Origin: Wolfiporia cocos
Lineage: Eukaryota > Basidiomycota > Agaricomycetes > Polyporales > Phaeolaceae
DNA: 64,000 nucleotides
Assembly (NCBI GenBank): GCA_029448655.1
Contig: JACCLO010000008.1
Coordinates: forward strand, 992,001-1,056,000
Reading direction: 5' to 3'
Part shown: positions 46,173 through 58,638 of the stretch, in pieces
Layout: every line of letters begins with the position of its first letter
Numbering within the stretch: position 1 is the stretch's first letter
The notes under the pieces: model-generated
Databases searched by the model: none
What the model was told of the DNA's origin: nothing
What the model saw: only the letters and a program-made list of their open reading frames with translations
Made by a program: the position numbers and the translations under genes

Positions 46173-49100
46173 TTACGCTTCTTTCCTCTTTCGCTTGCTC
46201 TTCGTTGCCGTTGACGCCGTAGCCGTCGTCTTACGGGGAGCGCGAGCCTTCGTAGTACGTTTTGTAGGTTGAGGTGTAGGAGGCTCCCGTTCAGGGGAAG
46301 ACTCGCTTCTCACCGACCGTCGAGAGGAGCGTCTAAGACTTATCGTCTCGCCCTCCTTGTCGCTTTGATTCGATCCACGCACGGTACGAGAGCGCTGCGA
46401 GGCGCGGCGTGCAGGAGTGACGGGCGGCGGAAGGGGGGGTACAATGTCATCCTGCTCATCCTCTTCGTCGTCAATCAAACCCCCAGGGAGGCTCGTCCTT
46501 TTGCGTGGGCGCGATGAATGCGTGGATTCTGCGGAGGGGGAAGACGAGCGCCGTGACGGAGCTGAGCCCGACTGTTCCGTGTATGCTGTGCTTGCTGGCG
46601 CAAGAGAGGGACTAGGAAGGGGTGTAGGCTCGCTTTCCTCGTCGGATGAGAGCCTGAACGTGCCGGGCAACTCCCTCGTGTCTCGTGTGTGCGAAGGCGG
46701 CTTTGACGAGCGGTGCGGGGATCCATTGCTGGTCGGCTGCACCGCAGGCGTATCCGAGAAAACGGAAACGGAGAACCCAGCGGAAACGCCGTTCGCATCA
46801 ATGTGCATCTCATCGCTGTGCGAGGGGCTCGTGTGCCCATTTTGCACGGGCTGCTCAACCTGCTCTACTCTCTTGTTTTCTCCCTTGTTCCCCTCCTCTT
46901 TCTCGTCCTCGTCTTGCACTTCAGCCGTGATCGTGACGTCTCCGTTCTGTTTCTGCTCCTCCTCGTCAATGTTCTTCTCAATCGCGCGCCTCTTCGCGGG
47001 AGGCTCGTCTTCTGCTGGCTCCTCACTGGCTCCAGCATTGGGCTCACGTTCCTCGTCCGTTAGCATCTGCGTGTCATCCTGCACCTGTGGCACCAGCTGC
47101 TCTTCCTCTTCCGCCGCCTCAGCGTTCTCCATCATCTTATTCACCATCTCCTCATCCTCGTCCTTCTCGCTCTCTTTGTCACTATCGTCCGCCTTCGCAG
47201 AGGGGCTCCGTGATCCCTCCTTCGGTTCATCCTCACCGCGCTGTCTCTTTACGCCCGCCGTCTGCGGGGGCTTATAAAACGCGTTCGGCACCATGTTCGC
47301 GCTGCGCTCCGGGGTCACGCCGACGCTGGTTTGACTAGACGGCGTGCGGTGAGCAGCCGTGAGATGGAACGCAACCGGGCTCGGGCCCGCCGAGACGCTT
47401 GGGGGGAACAACGGTGGGAGCGGCGACGTGCGCCCGGCAGAAATGCTCGTCGGATGGCCCAACTCTCTGAATGCGGGAGTGGCGTCAGCGTAGGCGTGCG
47501 GTCCGAGCGCAGAGAAGGCGGAAAGTGATGGGCCAGGGATGGGCGCGCGAGGAGCCAAAGGCGAGGGTGAGAAGGCAGGAAGCGGCACTGACGTTGACGG
47601 CGGCGTGGACGGTTGTGCGGCGCTGCGAGCGGAAGGCACGGGCGTCGACGTGAACGGAGAGGACGCGACTGCGGAAGAGGGCGTGCGGGGTGCCGCGGTC
47701 GAGGGGCCGGAGGGGGAGGATGGGGTGCCAGACGAGAATGCAGACAGAGACGTCGACATTGGCGTGGGCGCAGGGGCGGGAGCAGACACATTTGAGCGGG
47801 CGGGGCTGGGGGTAAAATCGAGCGGGGGGAACATCTCGTCCATGCTCGCGTTTGCAGCCGATGGACGCCCAAACTCTGGCGCAGATATGCGGGGGGTCTC
47901 AGGCGAGATGGCTACGCCATGCCGCGCGGATGCGCTGAGCGACGCGGGTGTTGAAGACGCAGGCGAAGGTACGGCCACGCTCTCCCATGACATGCTAATA
48001 TCGCCATGTCCATTTGCAGCTCCATTCGCAACCGGCACGGGATTCGGCGCTGGTTGCGTCGGCTGCGGAGGTTTTGCCTTGGTGAACGACGCGATGATCT
48101 CCACGCTGTTATCCATTCCGGGTTCCTCATCGGGGTCATTGCCCTTCGCAAGCTCTTCCAGCTCCAGTTCGAGCAGCTGGCGCTCCGCAAGCGGAAGCGC
48201 GGCAATGATGTCGTCCATAATCTGGCGGCGGTCGAGCGCAGCCCTTGCTCCGCGATCACGCGGGTTGAGCTCTGCGCGCGCGGCGAGGCGGCGGTCGAGC
48301 TTGACCGCCTCCTTGTGCGCGCCGGAATGCAAGAGGCGTAAGCAGACAAGGTCATGTAACGCTGCCACCGACGGGGTCGAGAGGTTCGCAGGCGGGTGCA
48401 GCGCATAGGCATGCAGACGTTGAACTTCGTGCGAGCTTAATGGGTGCGCGAGCAGCTGCTTCAAGTGCTGTGGACGCGGTTTTGCTGGGCATGGCAGTTC
48501 AGAAATTAAGCGAGATATCGGGCGATTACGGGAGGGCCGGGACTCACGCGTCAGACAGAACTCAAGGACCTTGCGCAGAAGGCGGTCGCGCGTCGAGCTC
48601 GTCTCGGAGAACTTGCGCAGGAAGGTCCATGCGTCGTTGATGCTCGAGTCGGCGAGCGCGACAACATACGTGTCCATGTCGTCCGGCTCCGTGAGCGTGG
48701 GCTTCGTCACACGCACGTACCGGCGGATGAGTGGGTACGGTTTGTCTGCGAGCGATATAGCCTGTAGAATCTTGGATGTATGCTCTTTGACCAAACGCGG
48801 ATCCGAGAGCCAAGAGACTGCTTTCTATTGTGGCCCATCAGCTCAGCACGTAAATCGCGCAAAATCGAGCAGCGAGAATAGACAGTACGCACCCCAACGT
48901 CGATTCCCGAATCGAGATGCCAATACGCGTCGGCAAGCGCGACAAAATGCTGTGGGATAGCCCGCTCAAACTTCCATTTGGCTTCACGCCCGTCGCGGTT
49001 CCATTTGAGCAGATAATAGATCAAGCAATCCCGCTTGAGAATGTCGTATGACGTGTTTTCAATCTCCTCGAGAAGCTTCTGAAGGCCGTCATTGTCGGCG

Positions 49101-49411
49101 GGCGGATAGATGGAGCTCGGGTGGCTTATGCCGCCACCGGCGAGCAGAATATCGAAAATGAGGCGATCTGAGAGCTTCACGCGCCGCTCCTCAATCTGCT
49201 TGTAAACCCTCTCTTTCCAGGGAAAGCCCCTCATCTTGTCCGCGAATAAAGTGATGAGCTCTGCACCCTCATCTGCCGGCGGCTGGCCGGCTGAAGATCT
49301 AGCAGCATCACCCTGCTGTGTGTCAATATATCGGCATGCCCTGGAGAGCACGAGGCTACTTACTGCGTTTGCACTCATGGTCGACACAGAAGTGCGAGAC
49401 GTAATGGTCAA
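46173..49411 (-). CDS. ELYS-domain nuclear pore / chromatin protein
   Basis: The N-terminal 300 residues match the ELYS-like domain of nuclear-pore assembly proteins (animal ELYS, fungal Ely5): ELITLFADKMRGFPWKERVY, DILLAGGGISHPSSIYPPAD, DCLIYYLLKWNRD, HFVALADAYWHLDSG, then across an intron KAVSWLSDPRLVKEHTSKIL and DTYVVALADSSINDAWTFLR. Helical repeats follow (RPQHLKQLLAHPLSS). The remaining 600 residues are a low-complexity Pro/Ser and Glu/Asp region ending in basic clusters (SRPRKRTSLPG, RKTTATASTATKSKRKRKEA) that could bind DNA or act as a nuclear signal. An in-frame 63 nt intron at 48485-48547 probably removes a non-conserved insert, giving LTPKPRPQHLKQ. A 48 nt in-frame intron near 49319-49366 is possible in the leader. 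A 289 aa open frame on the opposite strand is a shadow. Confidence 0.88.
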
Positions 49412-49836
49412 GGTAGATCCTTGTTAAGCCGAATCAATCTGACGCTTTGTCTGCAGATTCGTCTGCCAGTATGTGGCCTCTCGTGAGTAAATCAGCTCAG
49501 TAATGCGTTATATGCACGAGCCCCAGGAGAGGCGGCAAAGGGGTAGCTGAGGTGTAGAAGAGAAGATGGTGGGGAAGACAAGCCTGAGCGGCAAACGCGA
49601 CGAACTCGTTCAACCACAAGACCGGTGGCGTCCTCCAGATCACGTGCGTTCGTTTCTCATCTCACAGCGGCTAGACGCTCGAGGCCGCAGCGTTTCCGAC
49701 GCCACATCATTCAGATATACATGGGCGAATGAGCCTACGCGAATGGAAGTGGACGCTGCTTCACGCATGGTGGAGAGTAAACATGAATCAAATTTGTGAA
49801 GCGCCTATTCTTAAATTGCCCTAAACTGCCCATGCC
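49412..49836. promoter_or_regulatory. Upstream region of the ELYS gene, with an E-box-like CACGTG
   Basis: 425 bp lie between the ELYS start (49411, -) and the stop of the DUF6533 gene (49837). The palindrome ATCACGTG at 49637-49644 is a candidate bHLH site about 230 bp upstream of the ELYS start. No gene is seen. Confidence 0.35.
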
Positions 49837-51516
49837 TCAGGCCTCAACCCCGTCGTCTTCAGTGAGCTCGTATAACGACATAGATGGTTCCTTCTCCTTT
49901 CTATTGGCTGTCTCGCGGAGATCCAAGATCAAGTGACACAGTACGAGTGCAGTCACCCTTTGATCCACTCAGTAAGTTTCAGTGACTGAGTTATATCAAC
50001 GACATAGGTGCTGACATTGGGATTACAACCGAGAACATCACGTTGGACTGCGACACACTGATCAGCATGAAGGCATACCAGTTCGTGGAAATGTCTTCAC
50101 GTACATCATCAATTGTCCACCTTATTATAATGCCTGATAGATTGACAACGAAGAGTACGCTTTTTGGTTCGGTGTCAAATTCCTGTTAACGTCTGAACGT
50201 ATTATGAGATTTACCAGAAGTAGATGCCCGCTGTATGGACTCAGCATGTAAAACATCCAGAGGAAACGAGGAGAACCCACTATCTCTCATGAGAATTTGA
50301 GATATAGTCTGCGTATCTTCCAACACAGTACATCGCCTCGTGTTCCGCCAAGTCATGATCATGACGAGACTGTCGGACACGAGAGCAGATGCTTTCGAGC
50401 CTAAGATAACCCCTATTGTTGTGATTCAACCTCAACGAACTTATCTTCTGGCTGCAGGATTCTTACAACTTTATGTTTTCAGTATATATCAGCTCAATGC
50501 TCACATAAGCATTCTAGTAGACATACTATGGCCAAAACTCTTTATCGCGATCGGCGACACCAAGGCTACACGGCAGCCATAATGGAGTTACCTCGTCGGT
50601 ATAGGATGGCTCCGCCGCAATGAACGCGAACTGCACGCGAGGCCGAGATTAGCAATCGAGCTCAAATATCAAAAACTATCCTACTCCTGTGATAATAGGA
50701 TATACCAATGCGCAGGTTGCTGTGATGATAGAAAGTCGCCAGTTTCGGCTCGAAATAGCAAAAATCCGCAGTGCCGCGAACACTGGCGACCATTGGCAAA
50801 CAAGTCAGTCAGTTGGCTGACGAGTGTGCGAGTAATGTTTCTCCTACCGGCTGCACTGAGCATTAAGATTATACCGGCAACGATCTGTGCCCACGTGACT
50901 GCGGTACATCTGCATATCAATGTGTAGCATTGGGTGTCGTTTCACAAGATATAGAGGTATGGATAGTATGAGCTTACTAGTAGTTGGGGATGAAGACCGT
51001 CAGAGCAGTGAGAGGAGTTCAGATACAATAAATTGCATTACCCGCCATTCATGATTTTCCCAGCTTGCTGGATGTGTTTGAGCCATAATGACTGGCACCA
51101 CAGCGAACAATGCTGAGTATCGAAGGGCATAGAACAGCGCGCTCGAAAAACACCAAGAGCCTTTCCATATGTATTGTGCTTCGCGGCTGAAATTCAAACC
51201 ATAATCGTAGCATATTAATGCTGTGCATAGAGTTACTTGAGCGTGCACTTGTATCGAAGCCATACTACACATACCACAGCCTGACGTAAGGATCCAACCA
51301 ATAGTGCGGCTGTATAATTGGTTATTGTAAGCTAAACAAAGATGTAGGGGAAACGAACTCCTGGCTTGCAAGTTCATGCATGGGAAAGGTGTCACGACTC
51401 ACGAACCACCCAGGGAGCAGACAGCAACTTGTAGTATGCCTTCTCGTATCACAAAGCTGCTGCCCCAAGTAGTCTCGAAGTGAGGTGAGATGAGGGCTAT
51501 CTGAGCTACCATCCAT
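49837..51516 (-). CDS. DUF6533-family membrane protein (tandem copy 1)
   Basis: A member of the large Agaricomycete DUF6533 family: predicted seven-helix proteins, function unknown. Proposed start MDGSSDSPHLTSLRDYLGQQ at 51516. The signature domain follows across introns: ALICYDYGLNFSREAQYIWK, then GSWCFSSALFYALRYSALFA and VVPVIMAQTHPASWENH. Next are TWAQIVAGIILMLSAA, VFAALRIFAISSRNWRLSII, VQFAFIAAEPSYTD, SDSLVMIMTWRNTRR, QILMRDTGIYF and VLFVVNLSGIIIRWTIDDV. The C-terminus reads CHLILDLRETANRKEKE and ends TEDDGVEA at 49837. Every exon has a counterpart in the neighbour at 52958-54603 and no disabling change was seen. The first exon is the least certain. Confidence 0.78.
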
Positions 51517-52957
51517 ATACTCCGATCATGCCGTGAAGCCTCAACAACCGCTCATCACTAGATATCATTTTTCCATATGTTGAACGTACCTGGTATACTG
51601 AGGCATGCTGAAATAAGCAATGATGATTGATGGTTTCAATGAATCAAAATATCTGATGAGACTCCCCTGTAGGTACTACAGTCACACATACTGACATAAG
51701 TCCAAGTTACTAGCTTGAGGTGCTCACATACAACCCTGCACAGCCTTGAGCTGTGCCAATGTAGTCAGCCTTGCTCTAGTAGGAACTAATCCTGCCAAGA
51801 GTGTGATACATCATTCGAAGTGCACGGTGCATGTGAATGAACACTCAACGAGAGTTCCAATAGCAACGATGCGTCGTGGTGTTCCACCCGTAATGAACGC
51901 ACGGTCCTTAACTTTGAAAAGATATCTCTATCATTGTTTCACAGGTCCGATCGACAACGTACAGCTACTGGCACAGGTTTTACTGTGTTTGTCAGATGAA
52001 TATGATCAATATGCCGCGATATTGGGAAAGACCGGGCTCCTCCAGTCCTTCAGTCCTTCAGTCCAAGCATCTGAAGATGTGTGAGCACAGTGATCCCAAG
52101 GCAGTCCCCTCAACAAAAGAAACGCCGGCGATTTTGATGTTTACTATGGAAACATCTACTTAATATGAGAGCGCGTGCGTGCTACGGCGTGTACCTGTAG
52201 GTAGGCGGCGCGTGTCCTCATTACGGCGCGCTTGGGCAAGAGTGCAAGACTGAGGGCCAGCGGACGCGGGCAGCGGTATAAGTAATCAACGAAGCGATCG
52301 AAAGGTGTGCGGGGCGAACGGAAGGGCGGTAAAACTGTAGCGAACAGGGGTATACTATCTACGGTAGTCGTGTAACCAGATGGTAGCTAGGGTAAGCCAT
52401 CAAAACTTACCGATACGGAATGAGAAAGGTATAGAAACCATAAACGTACTTGGTCCTTAGCACGGGTGGGGCCGCGCAGCGTCGGCGCCACGGATTGTGC
52501 GCTCCAACACTGACAGTGATGTTCTGCTACACAGTAAACAGATGGACAATTCACACAACAGCAAGCATGCTCGTTCGAAGTCGAAAGGAATAAGATTCGT
52601 TCCAATACGACGTGGGCACGGACACCGTACTTACCGTTGACGGCATGCATTTGGCTTACATATTCAGCATAGATTTTTTTCGCTCTCTACGTAGCTGCTT
52701 CCTTAGTACTTGTTTTCACACTGAGTCTGAGGTGAGCAATGTTCTCTTATGTAGCGTATATATACGTGCTGATTATAGAGTAGTCACTCACTGAATTGAC
52801 TCATGTCTTACAGGTTTGCATGCATAATACCGCGCACAAATGACAAGAAGCACAATTGATCAATGTATAAATTGCAAAGACAATCTCACACCGCTGTTTC
52901 ATCCGAATCACCGTCTTCATCTAGGTCCTGAGTTTCTGCTACTGGCATTGATGAGCA
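51517..52957. other. Spacer between the tandem DUF6533 genes, with a dispersed repeat
   Basis: Holds the inverted partner (52164-52508) of the repeat at 7050-7506. The shared words include GGGCAAGAGTGCAAGACTGA and TACCTGTAGGTAG. An ORF at 51746-52084 (+, 112 aa) has no recognisable domain. The part next to the downstream gene serves as its 3' flank. Confidence 0.5.
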
Positions 52958-54603
52958 TTAGTTATTGTTTCCTTGATGTAGAGGCGTACGTGGGGCAGCA
53001 GCCTTGGCGAATGCCAGCGACAAACTCATCGACAAGGACACATCTCTGCCACCTCCACCGGATATCTCACGTAGATCTATGAGTAGGTGACACAAGATGA
53101 TTGCAGTTACCCTTGAATGCATACTGTGAGCTGATCACTTGGCGTGTATATCATATTATAGATGCTCACACTGGCGTCATAACCGAGAACATCACGTTGA
53201 CCTATGGCAAATTGATCATATCACTGTTAATCACTTACTACCTGGTAGCAATAAAGGCACGAACACCATCAATGATGCCACCTATAACGATGCCTAGAAT
53301 ATTTATTATGACTAATACCCTAAATGTCTCTGTGTCAACCATCATTTATGTTGGGCACAGTTTTAGAAAATTACCCAAAGTAGATACCCGCTTGACACTA
53401 TTTAGTGGAACCGTGGAGACTAGAAGACATTGTGACTCACTGTCTTTGAGGAGAACATCAGCAACAGTTGGACATTGATCTGAAGAAGGTATATTCGTAG
53501 GCCGTCTTATCTGCCGCCAAGTCAAGATCAAGATGAGACTATCAGATATGAGAGCAGATGTTCTTGATCCCAATATAAGCCCTGTTAGCGATATGTTGAG
53601 TTTCTGGCTTCACGCTTCGCCTATATGCAGGCTTACAACTTTACATTGCTTCAATAAGGTCAATATAATGTGTGCATGTAAAATAGAACTTACTACGACA
53701 AGAAGCCCTTGTCACTTGTAGCATCGCTCAGGCTACAAGGCTGCAGAGTTGCCGTGACCTTTTCTGCATAAGATGGCTCTGCCATAATGAAGGCATACTG
53801 TACTTGAAGTCATCAACTAGAACAATAGTTATTGTAACAGCATATAGAATACATGCCGTAGTAGTGACTGGGTAAACCAGTGCAAAGAGAGCTGTGATAG
53901 CAGATAGCCACCACTTTCTTCCCGACATGGCGAACACTCGTAGTGCCGCAAATACTTTGGGACATATCACTCAGTTTAGTGGCGGAGATCGAAGAGAACT
54001 CAAATTTACTGGCTGCACTGCACATCAGGATCAGGTTGGTAGCAATCTGTGCGCTCGTGATTGCTGTGCATCTTTATTTGGCAAATAGCTGCTATGAAGT
54101 TCATGAATACTTCAACAATCTTAGAACTCACTAGCAACGGTGGTGGGAGTTTCAGCAGTTGCAACAAGGTCATATGAATTAGTTGCATTACCTTCCACTG
54201 ATTATCCTGCCAACTTGCTGGATGCGATTGGTCCAAGATGGTTGGGACTACGGTAAATAGTGTCGAATACCGGAGGACAAAGAATAATATGTTTGGAAGT
54301 GACCAGGAGCCTTTCCATATGTATTGTACTTCACGACAGAAAGTCAGGCAATAGTCGTAAACATACAGAGCTGCAAAGGTGAGAATAATGACATATACTT
54401 CATGTCGATGTCAATTTCGACATACCACAGCCTGATATAAACAGTCTGCTGATGGTAATCCTGTGTGTATTGTCAACACTAGGAAGATTAACTGTAGATG
54501 CACGAATGACTGACTGCTGGCTTTCGGATGTTTGCATGTAGTCGAATTTGAGATGACCTGCCAGCCAATTGCATACAATGCTGCTCGCTGAATGCACTAT
54601 CAT
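52958..54603 (-). CDS. DUF6533-family membrane protein (tandem copy 2)
   Basis: Paralog of 49837-51516 in the same orientation. A start at 54603 (MIVHSASS) or the internal MQTSESQQ is possible; I could not decide. The core reads ALYVYDYCLTFCREVQYIWK, GSWSLPNILFFVLRYSTLFT, ILDQSHPASWQDNQ, AITSAQIATNLILMCSAA, VFAALRVFAMSGRKWWLSAI, VQYAFIMAEPSYA, SDSLILILTWRQIRR, then across introns DVLLKDTGIYFGVLVIINIL and GGIIDGVRAFIATR. The tail is ILCHLLIDLREISGGGGRDV and ends HQGNNN at 52958. Its tail differs most from copy 1. The genes are head-to-tail, about 1.4 kb apart, so unequal crossing-over is the simplest origin. Confidence 0.75.
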
Positions 54604-56335
54604 GTTTAGTGGCCAGCCTTATGTAGCTGTAGGGGAGCGCGGACATGGGGCGCTACTACCGCTGTATTCGTGGATGTGCAGACCCGACTGTGTGGTAAAT
54701 GGAAATCTAGAATATATATTATACAGGTGTCATTCAGACAACTTGTCTATGAGTGGGAGATCCACTCTTTCGCACACAACATGCAAGCGTATCTTCCATT
54801 TGACGAAAATGCATGTGGAACCGGCAGCACTGAAACATTTTTTCGGCAGAGGGCCTGCAGATTCTTCAGTGATAAATCCGATAAGGTGTCACAGTGCCAA
54901 CATATGCTGCTCACACGTCATGTACGCAGGGTGCCAGTGGACAGAAAGTTGGAATTCCGTAGATCAGCTTGATGTTGATTTAGCATCCGAATTACGTTTG
55001 CTACAGCTACGTTCGGTATCCCTGCTATATATATCTAATTTTGGTATTGCTGCGGCTGTTTGAGCTTCGTTGGGAGCCGAACTTACATAATGCTAAAGCC
55101 GAAATGGTGACAGCCAAACCAAAGTACTGACAACTAGGCCGGAATCTTGACAACTAGGCAGCGAGGCCGAGATTTTGACAGCCAGGCCGATATCCCAAGT
55201 GAAGCCAAAATCTTGACAGCGAAGTACAAATGTTGGCATCCATTCCCAAATTATGACTTGCAAATATTTGCGTCCACTCATCATACGACGTCGCCACCCG
55301 CGGGTCACTTGGTCGTGGCGCTGAGAGCAATTTAGCAAGCTAATTCTTTCGGACGATCTACTTCCGTTGTTCCACAAAGTATGGCCAGCCCGCAATGTCA
55401 TCGGTACATAGAGTCCTCCGTGCGTAATCCTCGGCACTGCCGAACAGTGGTCGAGACGACGACTGCTTCAGCGCTTACACTGCAGACCAGTAATTAAAGG
55501 GGTTCACGGCCATTTCGCATTCACTGTATGAGAACCACTCTTCTGCAAAACATGTGCACACCTGAGCTTCGAACCAGATCGCAGTCTGGAGCCAATAGAG
55601 TCGCCGATAGGCCGGCGTAGTCCATTCATGTGAACAAGAGAAACATGGCCATCAGTTCGAAGAGATCAAGAACAATCCACCGTGTCAGCTGGAAGATCAA
55701 TTGGTGACAAACCCACAGGTTCCAAGACCTTGGTCCGAATGGCTGCAGTGCCTATCTCATTTCGGAGGGTCACCGAGCCTGTGTAACGTGACCACACATC
55801 AATCCTCTCGACGGGCTGTCGGGAGAGCGCATGTGTGGTAATGGCAGCAGGTACGCTCGGGAGGACTTTCTATACAACTTCAACACCTCAATAATATATG
55901 AGACTTCGGTATCCTACCCGGAAAATCGAACCGCTTTCAAAATTAGCCGAAACATCGCACGTAATTACGTACCTCACCTCTTCATATAATCTGACAAGGC
56001 CTGTCGACATCTGGCCAGGCGGGCATGCTGAAGTGTAGGTCAATTAGAAGGAGACACAATAAGAGATCTAATCCCGAAAAGTTGTCTTGAATATGTGAGG
56101 CTCTCTGAGCGTAGACAGACGTCAAGCTTCAAGTCTATAGCAGATGTTAAAAAGGCGCATGAATACTATATGTTGGTTTAGGGAATGGTAGAGAGGATGG
56201 TCCTAGCTACAGCAGATTGGTTGCGCATTGAGTGGCGTGAACATCTGTGAAGTGATCGAGAGGTTCCTGGGCATCATACAACAGGTAGCTGAGACTGCAG
56301 GGGCGGCACCACTGGCGCGGGGCACGCCTCAATCT
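54604..56335. other. No gene recognised; imperfect repeat at 55098-55225
   Basis: Within this 1.7 kb the only structure noticed is a run of diverged TTGACAnCnAGGC units (55098-55225: GACAGCCAAACC, TTGACAACTAGGC, TTTGACAGCCAGGC, TTGACAGCGAAG). ORFs carry no domain. Confidence 0.5.
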
Positions 56336-57743
56336 TCACACAAAGAAGGTCAGCAGCAATAACGCCACATCGCGTGACCGCGAGGAATAAGAACCTACTG
56401 CAGCACAGCGCATGACAGTCGCCTTCTGAACGCTCTTAATCATCAGATGTTCATGCAGCACTTTCGGCCGGCGACATATGCCAGCCTCATAGAACAAAAC
56501 CAACCACACGGGTGTACTTCCTCCCCACAGTCCCGGGAGCGCAGACGCGAACATTTCCATGGCGTTGGCAGAGAATGCCTTGATCCACAGGTGTGGGCTA
56601 GCGTTCGGAACGTAGGTGCGGAAGTAGATGGAGAGGAAGGGGAAGCGGGCGCTGAGAGACACCAGGGCGGCATCGAGGCATGCATTCCGCTTGGTGAGGG
56701 ACTGCATCGTCTTGAAGGACTGCGTACCCACGACAAAGGTTATCTCGCGGAGGTCTGAGGAGGGAATCGAAGAGAGGATTGTGGATGGTTGTATCATGTC
56801 GAAGAGGTCGATCGTAAGGGATAGAGAACGGAGGCGTTTAAGATGCACGAAGGTCCAAGGCGAAGCGGAAGAAACTGTACTTGATTCGCCCGGTGAAGCA
56901 GGACTGGCAGACATTCCTTGTACCAGAACGGGCAGGCCTGGCAATTGGTAAACAACTAGAAAAGCCAGCGATCTCACAGGTTCGAAACATACGCTCTGGT
57001 CGCTGCCGAACATCTATCGTTAAGTCTTCGATACACTCCGCAACGCAAGGGTCATTGAGCAATTTAGCCAGCGCTATCTGGTCTCTCGGTTGCGGGCACT
57101 CCAGCACCAGCCGTCTAGGGCGGATTCTGGTAGCATTCATTAACCATGGCACTATCCCACCCACAATCCCATGTGGCGCCGAGCGAATGGCAAGCTCCTG
57201 GACGTGGTCAATCTTCGTCGACGGCGGGAGCGACGGGTCAAGAGCCACTGTTGGGAGAGGGGTGAAAACGCTGGCCTCGACTGAGGTGAGGCTCTCAGGC
57301 AATGCAGAGAGGATTTCGATAATAGCAACGTAGTCTCCAAAATAAAACCCCCATAGAAGGACACTCTTCAAGGATAAAAGGGATGACAATGCTTGTTTTG
57401 TCGCTTCTGTAACGTTCAGCAGGTGCGTCTTGAATTCACATTCAAGCGTCGTGACGTTCTTGAGCCTGGGGATCAGTGAAACAACGCCGTCGCCCATGAC
57501 TGATCCCAGCCGCAGCCTGAGAAGGCGTACATAGCGAAAGTTATCTGGGTGGGAATCTAGAAACTGTTGCAGGCGCTGCGTATCCGACGGCTCGTCCAGG
57601 TTCATCGCATAGAAAAGGTGGTAGCGAGATGCCGGGACCCATGAGCGACACGTCCTGCTGCATCGTTTCAGCGCCGCAGAGTCGTTCCATAGATGGTCCA
57701 AGATCTGGTCCCAGATTTCGGGCGCCAAATGGGGATGCGGCAT
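56336..57743 (-). CDS. F-box domain protein
   Basis: Probably a substrate-recruiting subunit of an SCF ubiquitin ligase. The first exon (57743 to about 56984) starts MPHPHLAPEIWDQILDHLWN and continues ALKRCSRTCRSWVPASRYHL, a clear F-box at residues 7-46. A divergent leucine-rich-repeat-like region follows (YVRLLRLRLGS, RLKNVTTLECEF, SLLSLKSVLLWG), as in the many basidiomycete F-box/LRR proteins. A 107 nt intron with donor GTGAGA near 56985 joins RMFRT to FSSASPWTFVHLKRLRSLSL. The frame stays open to TAA or a late intron near 56,470-56,530 (57 nt, frame-neutral, GTACAC to GAAAG), so the last 60 residues are uncertain. Divergent from PWP2. Lineage-specific expansion makes the substrate unpredictable. 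Confidence 0.8.
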
Positions 57744-58638
57744 GGCTCGGGATGATCAAGCTATAGACAAAGGTGAGACTAGATCAAGCCTCGCCCGTGA
57801 ACTCACAGAAGTTACAAAAGCTTGTCGTAAATGCAGGGTCTCTTGAGCGACCCGGCCTGGCAGCCTTTGAGGACTGCATTACAGTAAACGTAGCAGTCAG
57901 CCATCCGTCGCGCTCGCTAGCCAATTCCCTACTCAGTTTCCAGATGGCTGACAACACTAGATTGTCGCTGTATCGTTTCGTCATGCAACGTTCGACTGAT
58001 TGAATGAGTGAGTGGTGGAAGATGCGAAGACGGCGCAGACACCACAAGCTCCTCTTGAACCTGTGTTCAGCGTCTAGTGGCGTTTGATCGTATCACACGA
58101 CCAGCATCCCATGACGCCGCTCTCAGTCGAGCTGAGTAAAAGGGGCCGTGTCGGAATCCATGTAGGCCTCCATCTGGCATGTGAGCCGCCTGCCAGCAGT
58201 GTTACGTGTAAGAAAGAGTGAGTGACAAAACGCGCATGAGTCCTGGAAGATGCATGTCTTGCGCGTGCTATGCCTTGTTCGATTGGTCCATTCTTGTATT
58301 TCACTCAAATCTTGCGAGATATGATCAAGATGCGGCTGCGCCGACTAGCAGGATCGTCAGCAATGGACAAATGAATTGCGAATCATGCGTGATGAATCGA
58401 TGGACCGAAAGCCAAGCTCGCGCAACGATTAAGTTCATGCGAACGCGTCGACACGATCACGTGGCATCCCCGATGAGGATCGGAGTTTGAACCTCCGCCT
58501 ACATTCTTCTCATCCCTCCCTACTGTCTTCATACTTCTGCACAGAATCTTCAATCGCTGAGTCGCAGATTGTATCGGCTAGAGAAACTGCAAGACCCCTA
58601 TATCGTCTAGTACATCTTGTGATTCTCCCAACCCCTGG
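57744..58638. promoter_or_regulatory. Divergent intergenic region, F-box gene / PWP2
   Basis: 895 bp between opposite start codons with no convincing coding sequence. ATCACGTG at 58456-58463 is a candidate E-box about 180 bp upstream of the PWP2 start. A TTTGAACCTCC word near 58485 resembles a B box but no tRNA fold surrounds it. Confidence 0.4.

Noticed and set aside
47539..48408. 289 aa plus-strand ORF antisense to the ELYS gene, plus another of 286 aa at 46417-47277
   Set aside because: Composition (serine/glycine runs) mirrors codons of the minus-strand low-complexity tail; no domain and no own promoter signal.
58470..58500. tRNA T-arm-like sequence near 58485
   Set aside because: The stem pairs, but the loop lacks the conserved C and no D-arm, anticodon arm or acceptor stem lies at the right distance.
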